Position numbers and translations under genes: made by a program
Assembly: GCA_023430315.1 (NCBI GenBank)
Contig: JAEZAW010000129.1
Coordinates: 1 to 27,004 of the forward strand
DNA length: 27,004 bases
Reading direction: 5' to 3'
From: Pseudomonadota bacterium
GTDB taxonomy: Bacteria > Pseudomonadota > Alphaproteobacteria > Rhizobiales > Hyphomicrobiaceae
The notes under the pieces: generated by a model
The model's database searches: none
What the model saw: only the letters and a program-made list of their open reading frames with translations
Told to the model about the DNA's origin: nothing
In this document: in pieces, positions 10,037 through 17,050 of the stretch
How positions within the stretch are numbered: the first letter of the stretch is position 1
How the letters are laid out: each line of letters begins with the position of its first letter

Positions 10037-10259
10037 CGCGTGTCCTCCTGGTTTCGCCGCGCCGTTACGACGTGGCCTATTTTTGTGATCGCTACAGTAG
10101 CGCCTCCGCGCGTCTTGTCAGCAAGGGGCGTCACGCGCCGAGCGAAACACAGGCGTGCACCGCCGTAGCGCCCGTTGCCTTGAGCCAGCCCGGCATGGCA
10201 GGGTCCGCCGTCAGAATAATCTGCTGCCGACACCAAACGGCGCCACCAGGGAGCACGAC

Positions 10260-11303
10260 ATGCCCAAATTCAAGATCCTCACGCCCGCGGGCGCCTCCTT
10301 CACGGTCGCCGGCGGCGGCTATGGCTATGAGATGGAAGCGCTTGAGGGAATGGGCGCCGAGATCGTCGAGTGTCCGGCGACCGAAGAGGGCTTCATCGCC
10401 GCTGCCAAGGGCGTCGATGCCGTCTATGCCAAGGCCATGAAGTTCACGCGCCCCATGATCCAGGCGCTCGACAAGTGCAAGCTCATCGCGCTCGGCACGG
10501 TCGGCGTCGACTACGTCGATGTTGCTGCGGCGACCGAGAAGGGCATTCCGGTCACGAACTGCCCGGATACCTTCATCGAAGAGGTGGCGGATCACGCCAT
10601 GATGCTGCTGCTTGCCACCCATCGCCGGGCGCTGGAGCAGGACCGCATCGTGCGCGAAGGCCGCTGGTCGGAGGGCCGCCCGCAAGTCCTCAAGATTCCC
10701 CGCCTCCAGGGCCAGACGCTCGGCTTCATCGCCTTCGGCCGCGTCGCGCGGGCGACGGCTGCGCGCGCCAAAGCCTTCGGCCTGCATCTGATGGCGCACG
10801 ATCCCTTCCTCGATGAGCTCTCGATCTCGGCGCATGGCGTCGAGCCGGCGAGCCTCTCCGAGTTGCTCGCCAAGTCAGACTACATCTCCATGCATCTGCC
10901 GGCGACGCCCGAGGCCATCGGCTTCCTCAAGGAGCACCACTTCAAGCAGATGAAGAAGACGGCGGTCTTCATCAACACGGGGCGCGGTCCGACGGTGGTC
11001 GAAAGCGCCCTCATCAAGGCGCTGCAGGAAGGCTGGATTGCCGGCGCCGGCCTCGACGTCTTCGAGATCGAGCCGCCGAAGCCGGACAATCCGCTGCTGA
11101 AGATGAGCAACGTCATCCTCTCGCCGCATAATGCCTCGGCGTCGGCACGCTTCGATCCCGCACGCAAGCGTCGCGTCGGGCAGGAGCTGGCGCTCGTGCT
11201 CACGGGTCGCTGGCCCATGTCGTGCGTCAATCCGACGGTACTGCCGACGAGCGGGCTGCGGCGCTGGCAGCCGGTCTCGATGGAGCGCGGGCCGAACAGC
11301 TGA
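10260..11303 (+). CDS. D-isomer-specific 2-hydroxyacid dehydrogenase
   Basis: A 347-aa protein of the phosphoglycerate dehydrogenase / CtBP-like family. The catalytic triad is visible as Arg242 (NTGRGP), Glu271 (DVFEIEPP) and His290 (LSPHNAS). The nucleotide-binding turn reads GFIAFGRVA, where the classic GxGxxG glycines at 158 and 163 are alanines. AGGGAG at 10248-10253 is six bases before the ATG, which is preferred over an upstream in-frame start at 10155 that adds an Arg-rich stretch. It has no ACT or regulatory domain, so it is unlikely to be the serine-pathway SerA. Its substrate is open: a glyoxylate or hydroxypyruvate type acid is possible. A strong double hairpin follows the stop. 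Confidence 0.88.
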   Translation: MPKFKILTPAGASFTVAGGGYGYEMEALEGMGAEIVECPATEEGFIAAAKGVDAVYAKAMKFTRPMIQALDKCKLIALGTVGVDYVDVAAATEKGIPVTNCPDTFIEEVADHAMMLLLATHRRALEQDRIVREGRWSEGRPQVLKIPRLQGQTLGFIAFGRVARATAARAKAFGLHLMAHDPFLDELSISAHGVEPASLSELLAKSDYISMHLPATPEAIGFLKEHHFKQMKKTAVFINTGRGPTVVESALIKALQEGWIAGAGLDVFEIEPPKPDNPLLKMSNVILSPHNASASARFDPARKRRVGQELALVLTGRWPMSCVNPTVLPTSGLRRWQPVSMERGPNS

Positions 11304-11323
11304 TCGGACGTCGAGCAAGCGAG

Positions 11324-11370
11324 GCGGGGACCAGTCCCCGCACCCCTGCCGGGAGGGAACACCCTCCCGG
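11324..11370. terminator. Double hairpin between convergent genes (terminator / REP-like element)
   Basis: Two perfect hairpins in a row: GCGGGGA(11324-11330)/TCCCCGC(11335-11341) with a CCAG loop, and CCGGGAGGG(11349-11357)/CCCTCCCGG(11362-11370) with an AACA loop. They lie 20 bp after the hydroxyacid dehydrogenase stop and 35 bp before the end of the convergent exported-protein gene, so they can serve both. Only a short CTTTAT follows on the plus strand. Such paired G/C hairpins look like dispersed intergenic elements. Confidence 0.65.
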
Positions 11371-11404
11371 ACCCACCCGCCTTTATGACTAAGACATCAG
11401 CACG

Positions 11405-12100
11405 CTACTGCGAGCGCATCACGCGCATGGCGACGATCGTGCAGCCATCTCCCGCCGTCGGCAGCAGCAGATAACTTAGATCCTGCGGCGCCTGGATCAG
11501 CGCGAGGCCCGCCAGGTTGGCGATAGCGCGGCCATTCTTGATGAGATCGCCCTGGATCGTGCTGCACGGGCGGAGCGTCGGCACGATCTGCAGGGTCGTG
11601 GCATCGCAGGCCGAACCGGCAACCGGACTGTTGATGATGATGGCGGCACCACGCGGCGCCGTCGCCTGCGGGTATCTGAGCGAAACGATCGAGCGAAACG
11701 TGCTTTCGTTCGGCCGTTGTCGATCCCAGAACGAGAAGGCCTGATGCTCGCCGTCGATAGCCTGACTCGAGGCGCGCGCGAGCGAATCGAAACAGGTCGT
11801 GATGCCGCCATTGCTCGCATGCACCTGCGGCTGAATCTGCCCGGCCGGCACGCCGCGGTCCGCAAGTGCCCCCGTTTCCTTCTGCTCAGCCGGCGTCGGC
11901 GCCTCGGCCCCCTGCTTCTTCTTCGCGTCGGGCGCCTTCACGGACGAGGCCCAATTCTCCATTCGCTTCTTCGGCTCGACGACCTGAGCCACGCGCCATG
12001 TCGCTGCGGGCCGTGTTTCAATCACTTCCGCACGCGCGCCGGTGGCGGCGATAGATAAGCCAACTGCCAGCAGCACTCTGAAAACTCGTATCCTGAACAT
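11405..12100 (-). CDS. Exported protein of unknown function
   Basis: A 231-aa protein beginning with a clear Sec signal peptide (hydrophobic VLLAVGLSIAATG, cleavage likely after Ala-Arg-Ala at about residue 24). A longer frame upstream adds 16 residues before this signal, so the ATG at 12100 is chosen. The mature part has a Lys/Pro/Ala-rich linker (about 45-85), then a compact domain with several Cys residues (CFDS, SACD, RPCS, DGCT) that could form disulfides. I do not recognise the family. It is 88 bp after the trimeric autotransporter gene and is the last of the minus-strand surface genes, so an envelope or adhesion-related role is inferred from context only. Confidence 0.75.
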   Translation of the reverse strand: MFRIRVFRVLLAVGLSIAATGARAEVIETRPAATWRVAQVVEPKKRMENWASSVKAPDAKKKQGAEAPTPAEQKETGALADRGVPAGQIQPQVHASNGGITTCFDSLARASSQAIDGEHQAFSFWDRQRPNESTFRSIVSLRYPQATAPRGAAIIINSPVAGSACDATTLQIVPTLRPCSTIQGDLIKNGRAIANLAGLALIQAPQDLSYLLLPTAGDGCTIVAMRVMRSQ

Positions 12101-12188
12101 ATGCACGTCTCGATTTCTCGATCGGACGAAGCGAAAGGCGGAGAGCACGCCGAAGCGCGCCCTCCGCTTCTCCCCCTGAAAACCTCGA

Positions 12189-12992
12189 TCAGTTCAGTGT
12201 GAAGCTCACGCCGCCACCGAATGCCGCTTCGCCCTCTGTGAAGCTCCCTGACACATTTGCGCGCCAGAGACGGTCGGGTGACGTGTAGCCGATGCCGATT
12301 GCGCCGGCGCCTCGACCGTGAAAGCCGCCGCCGCCCGCTGCGATGGAGATCTTGCCGGGCCGGTCGTCGAAGCGAAGCTGGGCTGCCGCCATGGTGAGCG
12401 CGCCAGCCGAGATCGCAATATCGCGTACGTCTTCGATCCGGTTCTCGAGCCTTCCGACGCGGCCAGTGAGCGCATCGAGATCGGTCCGAAGGGGTTCGAT
12501 CGCGCCTTGCAGCTGGGCGACGTTGACGGCGTCGGTGGCTTCCGAGCCCGCGGCGACGCCCGTAACCTGGCGCGCGCCTGTCTCGGTCCCGAACGACACT
12601 TCTCCGACGGAAGTCTGCGGTGCCGTCAGATAGGCTGCCGTGTAGCCGGTCTGCGCGCCGCGCGTCGTCGCCGAACCACCGCCGATCGCGATGCTGCTCT
12701 CGTGCGTGCTTGCCGCGCCGCCACCGATCGCGATGCTGCCTGCTTGCGTGGCCTGAGAACCGATGCCAACCGCTATGGAGCTCGTGCCCGACGCCGTCGC
12801 AAACCAGCCCACCACCACGGAATTATCGCCGGAGGCCGTCGACCCTTCACCCACTGCGGTACTCCAGGTACCGCTCGCCGTGTTGGTGCCGCCAAGGCTT
12901 ATCTGCGCTTGCGCTCCGCTAACGCCACCCAAGAGCGCGCCCGTCACCGCCAGTACGGCGGCGCATCCGCCGCCCCAAAAATATCTCCGCAT
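12189..12992 (-). CDS. Short YadA-type trimeric autotransporter adhesin
   Basis: A 267-aa protein with all parts of a trimeric autotransporter in miniature. It has a signal peptide to about residue 30 (AQA cleavage), then left-handed-roll head repeats (about 31-110, recurring SIAIG / STAVG units). The neck follows at about 139-161 (GARQVTGVAAGSEATDAVNVAQL region), a short coiled coil at 165-195, and a four-strand membrane anchor at about 205-267. The anchor is the Type V secretion pore through which the trimer exports its own head. Family members are often thousands of residues long, so this is near the minimum. The last residue is Asn rather than an aromatic one, slightly unusual for an outer-membrane barrel. 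An AGAGGG-type ribosome site precedes the ATG. A separate promoter is likely in the 278-bp gap upstream. Confidence 0.92.
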   Translation of the reverse strand: MRRYFWGGGCAAVLAVTGALLGGVSGAQAQISLGGTNTASGTWSTAVGEGSTASGDNSVVVGWFATASGTSSIAVGIGSQATQAGSIAIGGGAASTHESSIAIGGGSATTRGAQTGYTAAYLTAPQTSVGEVSFGTETGARQVTGVAAGSEATDAVNVAQLQGAIEPLRTDLDALTGRVGRLENRIEDVRDIAISAGALTMAAAQLRFDDRPGKISIAAGGGGFHGRGAGAIGIGYTSPDRLWRANVSGSFTEGEAAFGGGVSFTLN

Positions 12993-13142
12993 CTCCGTTC
13001 CCTCTCAGCAGTCCATGAAAACCTCAACTGACGCACACAACGGATCGGCCGGCACAACGACGCTCACGCAGCCGCACTTGCGGGTTGCATCCACCGCGTC
13101 GAGAGAGCCCGAGACTCAAGAACCAGCACGAGCATTGCATGC

Positions 13143-13158
13143 CATAACACAACTTATG
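13143..13158. promoter_or_regulatory. AT-rich inverted repeat upstream of the trimeric autotransporter
   Basis: CATAA and TTATG form 5-bp arms around CACAAC in an AT-rich island (about 13130-13170) that stands out in GC-rich DNA, 150 bp upstream of the adhesin start. A promoter/operator for the adhesin gene is plausible, but I cannot define -35 and -10 boxes with confidence. Confidence 0.3.
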
Positions 13159-13220
13159 ATTGTATAAGATTCCGCACTGGGTGGCCCTAGGCAGCCAGAA
13201 ATCCGAGAAGACAGGGCAGA

Positions 13221-13241
13221 AATGCAACATAAGGTTGCATT
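13221..13241 (-). terminator. Perfect 8-bp hairpin downstream of the porin
   Basis: AATGCAAC and GTTGCATT pair perfectly around a 5-nt loop, 29 bp after the porin stop codon on the minus strand. The stem ends in TTTC, giving only a short U-run. It could be the porin terminator; alternatively a dyad operator for the adhesin gene downstream. Confidence 0.45.
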
Positions 13242-13270
13242 GCGAGGCGATGAGAGCGAGCGCCGGCGCG

Positions 13271-14710
13271 TCAGAACGTCTGGCGCAGATAGGCACCGAT
13301 ATGAGGGAAGCCGACGGTCGCCCTTTCGCCCGGGAAATCGACGTAGCGCCCCTTGGCGGATGTCGTCGTGTAGCCGGCCTCCACGCCGATGACCATGCCC
13401 GCTCTCGGCATGAACTCGAGGCCGGCCTGCAGGACAGTGCCGTGCACATCGACCTCGAAGTTCAGATCCGGCACGAGGGGATCAGGCCCATCCTCCGGGA
13501 CGACCGGCTCGCCGTCCGAGTGCATCCAGACATTGAAGTACGATGCACTGAGGCTGAGCTTCACGCGCGGAGTCAGCATGTGCTCGTAGGATGTCACCGC
13601 CGACCAACCCTTGGAATTGTATCTCGCGCCATCACCGGCCGCGATGTAGTCGGGCGCGAAGAACGGAATGCCGAGATAGGCCGGCGCGCCCGAAGAATAG
13701 GCTGCAGTGAAGCTGAAGCGGCCGAACGTACCCTCACCCGCAGGGCCAACGATATCCTGCCACGCCACGCGCGACTGCAATCCGGCCGACAGCGCCCAAC
13801 CCCAGACGCTCGTCTCGCGTCCGCCGACGAAGTCGCTGAGCACGTGATCCTCGACGTGATGAAGAGCACCCGAGAAATGGTAGAGCGTCGAAGGCGTGGC
13901 GATGCGCGCCATGGCGACGATGTCAGGCATATCGGACCGCGCGGGCCGCGCAAGAATGCCGTCGGCCATGATGCGACGCTCAGGATCTTCGAACGCCAGG
14001 CTGAGAGAGGCATTGCGCGAGATGCCCAGGGTGTAGGAGGCACCAAGCGTGTTCACGATCGAGGAATATCCCGGCGTGACGACGGTCGGCAGACGATTGA
14101 AGCCGAACATCGAGGGCTGTATGCCGACCTTTAGTCCGTTCCACTGCACCCAGGCTTCATCGAGCGCTCCGTAGTAGTAGGAGTCCTCGATCTTCCGCAG
14201 GTCCACCACGGCATCGCCATTATGGTCGTAACGCGTCCGAGCATCTGCAGCGACTCGCACAAAGCCGCGCAGCACGCCCCAATCGTTTTTCGTCTCAACC
14301 ATCATCTGCGCCCAGGATTAGCCGCCGCCCGACGGGTTCTTGGTCTGCTTGCTGACATCGTCCTCGTGATAGAAGACGATCGGCGCGCCGGCGCCGTTAT
14401 TGAAGAGCGTGGGTATGCGCTGGCCGACCATGACGATGTCGCGGTCCGTGAATTCCTGCGATACGGAAACGAGAATGCCGGCGCCGAACTTCGTGCAAAG
14501 GCCGGTATTCCCAACGGCGACGTAGTCAGGACCAAATGCCTGGCACACCTTGTCCGCGTGGTCCTTGACCATAGCAGCGGGCGGCGTCGCGGCAGTCTCG
14601 CTGCCCTCGGCGGCGTGCGCAGCAAGCCCGACAGCTGCAAAAATCAGGAAAAGAGCGATTGTAATGGCCAGTCTGACAAAGCGCGCCAAAGTGTGCGCCA
14701 ACGATTTCAT
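13271..14710 (-). pseudogene. Alphaproteobacterial porin (Porin_2/Omp2 type) with an in-frame TAA at codon 131
   Basis: The frame from the ATG at 14710 gives a signal peptide (hydrophobic 13-33, AHA cleavage). It then gives the porin N-terminus with the paired-Cys plug typical of the family (KVCQAFGPDY...LCTKFGAG), and stops at TAA 14320-14318. The same frame continues without another stop for 349 residues to 13271. That part holds the tell-tale porin strand WGVLRGFVRVAADA, many alternating beta-strands and a C-terminal Phe for BAM recognition. The joined length of 479 residues fits family members. As read, only a 130-residue exported fragment would be made; the downstream part has no signal peptide and no ribosome site at its first Met (14305). 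Either a natural nonsense mutation or a sequence error. The downstream half alone could be misread as a separate beta-barrel protein. Confidence 0.8.
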
Positions 14711-14790
14711 GCTGCCCCCCGGCCCCGCATCACACCGCTTCTCGTCTTCATTCAATCCGTCGATCCCGCGCCCCGCACGCTGCACTTCCC

Positions 14791-15243
14791 TTAGCGCGAG
14801 CGGCCGAACCGGCTGATCCATGTGTGATTGGGGTCGGACAGCGTCACGAGACTGAAGCCGCCGCTCTGGAAGTACGAGAGGTAACCCTCGTCGGTTGACT
14901 GGACGACCTGGCTCATCGGCAGATCTTTGTATCCGCCAGGCCCATGCGGTCCCTCCTGCACGGCGACCGAAGAGGTGATCCAGCCCTGCTGATAGAGCAC
15001 GAGCGAGTTTTTCCGACCGCGCTGATGTGCGATTATTTCCGCGTCCTTCTCGCCGGCGATCTGCACCGAAGAGATGCCATTGATGTGGCCGCGCTGGTTG
15101 ATCGTGAGGCTTGACCCTTCCTTCTTCGAATTGACGATGACGGTGTAGTTCAACCAGGCGTTCTGATTGATCTCCACGGTCTGTGCGCAGGTACCTGTGG
15201 CGAGCAGCGTCAGGGCGACGCCGCTGGATGCAGCAACTCGCAT
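14791..15243 (-). CDS. Curlin-repeat secreted protein (CsgA/CsgB-like)
   Basis: A 150-aa protein with a 20-residue signal peptide (cleavage TCA|Q) and two or three imperfect curlin repeats. SLTINQRGHINGISSVQ (45-61) fits the S-x5-Q-x-G-x2-N-x5-Q consensus, and AEIIAHQRGRKNSLVLYQ (68-85) is a weaker copy. The first repeat-like stretch is near INQNAWLNYTVIV. The fold expected is an amyloid beta-solenoid on the outer surface. The frame can start at 15279 (GTG), 15255 or 15243; the last is chosen because AGGA lies five bases before it and it gives a compact signal peptide. The few repeats suggest a nucleator (CsgB) or minor subunit rather than a main fibre subunit. No csgG/csgE export genes are seen in the window. 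Confidence 0.68.
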   Translation of the reverse strand: MRVAASSGVALTLLATGTCAQTVEINQNAWLNYTVIVNSKKEGSSLTINQRGHINGISSVQIAGEKDAEIIAHQRGRKNSLVLYQQGWITSSVAVQEGPHGPGGYKDLPMSQVVQSTDEGYLSYFQSGGFSLVTLSDPNHTWISRFGRSR

Positions 15244-15301
15244 CGAAATCCTCATGCGATCGGAATCTGTTGGTGACACTCACGTCCGCGGCGAAATCGG
15301 A

Positions 15302-15332
15302 CGACGAGGCGCTGGAGCTGCGCGCCTCGTCG
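15302..15332 (-). terminator. 11-bp perfect hairpin between the two small secreted-protein genes
   Basis: CGACGAGGCGC (15302-15312) pairs with GCGCCTCGTCG (15322-15332) around a 9-nt loop. It lies 12 bp after the stop of the 126-aa gene and about 60 bp before the curlin-type start, with no U-tract. It may attenuate or stabilise the transcript so that the two genes are expressed at different levels. Confidence 0.5.
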
Positions 15333-15344
15333 CCCGGACCAGGC

Positions 15345-15725
15345 TCACGGAGGCGTGAGATAGTCGTTGTTGACCGTGAAGGAGCGGTCGTCGGTGAACG
15401 TGCCGACGGGGTCGTAGACCCGCACGTCGCCACCGCGAGACGCGTTAAAGGACTCGCTGATGTACGGCATGATGAACGCGCCGCTCTCGACCCGCAGATA
15501 GGGATCGCTACGCGGTGCTTCGATCTCGGCGCGCTCACCCTGGGCGAGGAGGCTGAAGGCCAGCGCACCGGCCGACTGCTCGACCCTGGCCGAGTTGGCT
15601 ACGCTGCCGCGCGAAGCATACGTCGACGAGGAATTGTTGGTGGCCGAACCGCCCCGAGAAGCATATTGCGCAAATGCTGGCGTCGCTGCCACGCAGGCAG
15701 CAACCACGAGTAGTACTTTCTTCAT
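15345..15725 (-). CDS. Small secreted protein with YASRG repeat, function unknown
   Basis: A 126-aa protein with a textbook signal peptide (MKKVLLVVAACVAATPAFA, cleavage before Gln20). The mature N-terminus carries a short duplicated unit, YASRGGSATN and YASRGSVANS (21-45), rich in Ser/Asn/Gly. A conserved-looking domain of about 75 residues without cysteines follows, containing a third ASRGG (95-99). The frame extends upstream, but the Met at 15725 with the signal peptide is the natural start. It is first in the curlin/porin/adhesin run, so it may be an accessory factor or chaperone of the curlin-like protein; this is inferred from position. I do not recognise the family. Confidence 0.75.
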   Translation of the reverse strand: MKKVLLVVAACVAATPAFAQYASRGGSATNNSSSTYASRGSVANSARVEQSAGALAFSLLAQGERAEIEAPRSDPYLRVESGAFIMPYISESFNASRGGDVRVYDPVGTFTDDRSFTVNNDYLTPP

Positions 15726-16127
15726 TTGATCTCTCATCCGATCGGAGATATGGGGCTCTAGCCCGCCCCAAGGCACACACGCCTAAGTAGCGTAACGATT
15801 CGCCACATCGCGGTCTACGTGCAGCCGCAGCTTCGTCATAATGTGAGGATATCCGGCCACACTTGGCGTTCGGAGCGTTTCGAGGCGTCGACCACGTCCT
15901 CTGCGGCACACGCACTGCGTGTATAATTGGCCCTCAAATCGTTATGAGAGGCGCCACACGCTTCAGTTGCAATATCGCCCAACGGCGAGTGCCTCGCTGC
16001 AATCACTGATTTTATATACTGCGCTGTGGATCAACCCATAGTTGAATCTTGTCGCTGTACGTCGAATCTGGCGCCGTATTCGACGGTTGCCCCGCGTCCT
16101 GCCTCGGACGCCCTGGAGAATCGATGC
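15726..16127. other. 402-bp intergenic region between divergent genes
   Basis: This stretch separates the surface locus (minus) from the AAA+ ATPase (plus). It is AT-richer than its surroundings and contains the dyad plus TATAAT described at 15911-15929 and a second AT-rich patch with TATACT at 16015-16020. An in-frame extension of the ATPase to 16026 exists but is not supported by a ribosome site. I see no RNA gene in it. Confidence 0.5.
15911..15929 (+). promoter_or_regulatory. Perfect dyad abutting a TATAAT box
   Basis: CACGCA and TGCGTG form perfect 6-bp arms around one base (15911-15923), directly followed by a consensus -10 hexamer TATAAT (15924-15929), rare in this GC-rich DNA. A repressor on the dyad would block the promoter. 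No good -35 hexamer is visible at 17 bp. The likely target is the AAA+ ATPase about 200 bp downstream. Confidence 0.4.
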
Positions 16128-17036
16128 ATGTCCCGGACCACGAACCTGGCGCCCAGCACCAGCACCCCGCCATCTACGCCGACACCCTTCGCCGGCCTGA
16201 TCCGGATGCCGGGGCAGTACCTCTGCCCGGACGGTGTCGTCTTCGACGAGTTGGAGCGCGCCATCCGCCGGCACCTCTTCAAGCAGGTTCTCCCTTCGCT
16301 CAAGGGCCGCGTGGAGCGCTATCTGATCGTTCAGGGCGCCCGCGGCACCGGCAAGACCGTGTCGGCGGCCGACGCCTCGCTACGATACGGATTCGCGGTG
16401 GCGCTGCTGCCGGCCTCAATGCTGGCAAGCGAGCACGAAGGCGGTGCCAGTGCCGTGCTTGATGCGTTCATGAGCTTCGTGGCTGAGACTTCCCGCACGC
16501 GCAAAATGCGTATCGCCATCGTCGCCGACGATTTCGATCTCTCGATCTCCGCCGCCGACAACCAGACGGGCAAGACCATCAACAGCCTACTCGTGACGCA
16601 TCAGCTCCACCAGCTCGCCGATACGCAGGAGCCGCGCAATTTCGACGACAGCGGCATGCCCATTATCTTCACGGGCAACAATTTCACGACGATGCGCGCC
16701 TCGCTGTTCCGCGATGGCCGCGCGACGTGGCACACGCATCGGCCGACGCTCGAAGACAAGCTCGCCATCGCCTTCCAGCTCTTCAACCCGCGCTCGTACG
16801 AGGATCGCCGCGTGATCGAAAAGCTCGTGCGCGCCTATCGCGAGGAAAGCGTCGCCTTCTGGCGCGCGCTGCACAGCGACATGATGACGGAGCGACTCGA
16901 CGACATCATCGCACGCAGCCTGCCTGATGTTGCGGCGGCCGAAGCGGAGTTCCGCCGCCCCGTGCCACTCGACGGCGCCAAGCTCTGGGCACTCGCGCGC
17001 ACCCGCGCCAAGACGAGGCCGATGTCGTTTCTTTGA
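16128..17036 (+). CDS. Rubisco-activase-like AAA+ ATPase
   Basis: A 302-aa single-module AAA+ ATPase. Walker A is GARGTGKT (70-77) and Walker B is AIVADDFD (130-137). Sensor 1 and the following arginines lie in IIFTGNNFTTMRASLFRDGR (179-198). This block and the region after it (PTLEDKLAIAFQLF) follow plant/cyanobacterial Rubisco activase closely; there the same place reads roughly PIIVTGNDFSTLYAPLIRDGR. The unusual NDLD/DDFD Walker B also fits. The first 25 residues are Ser/Thr/Pro-rich and probably disordered, an odd parallel to the activase N-terminal tail. GGAGA at 16114-16118 supports the ATG at 16128. No Rubisco, phosphoribulokinase or cbb regulator is in the window, so the client is unknown. 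It converges on the flavoprotein gene 14 bp away and is otherwise alone. Confidence 0.78.
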   Translation: MSRTTNLAPSTSTPPSTPTPFAGLIRMPGQYLCPDGVVFDELERAIRRHLFKQVLPSLKGRVERYLIVQGARGTGKTVSAADASLRYGFAVALLPASMLASEHEGGASAVLDAFMSFVAETSRTRKMRIAIVADDFDLSISAADNQTGKTINSLLVTHQLHQLADTQEPRNFDDSGMPIIFTGNNFTTMRASLFRDGRATWHTHRPTLEDKLAIAFQLFNPRSYEDRRVIEKLVRAYREESVAFWRALHSDMMTERLDDIIARSLPDVAAAEAEFRRPVPLDGAKLWALARTRAKTRPMSFL

Positions 17037-17050
17037 TGAGCGGCAAGCGA

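Noticed and set aside
13271..14305. Stand-alone beta-barrel protein of 344 residues
   Set aside because: It lacks a signal peptide and a ribosome site, and the same frame upstream of the TAA supplies exactly the missing porin N-terminus.
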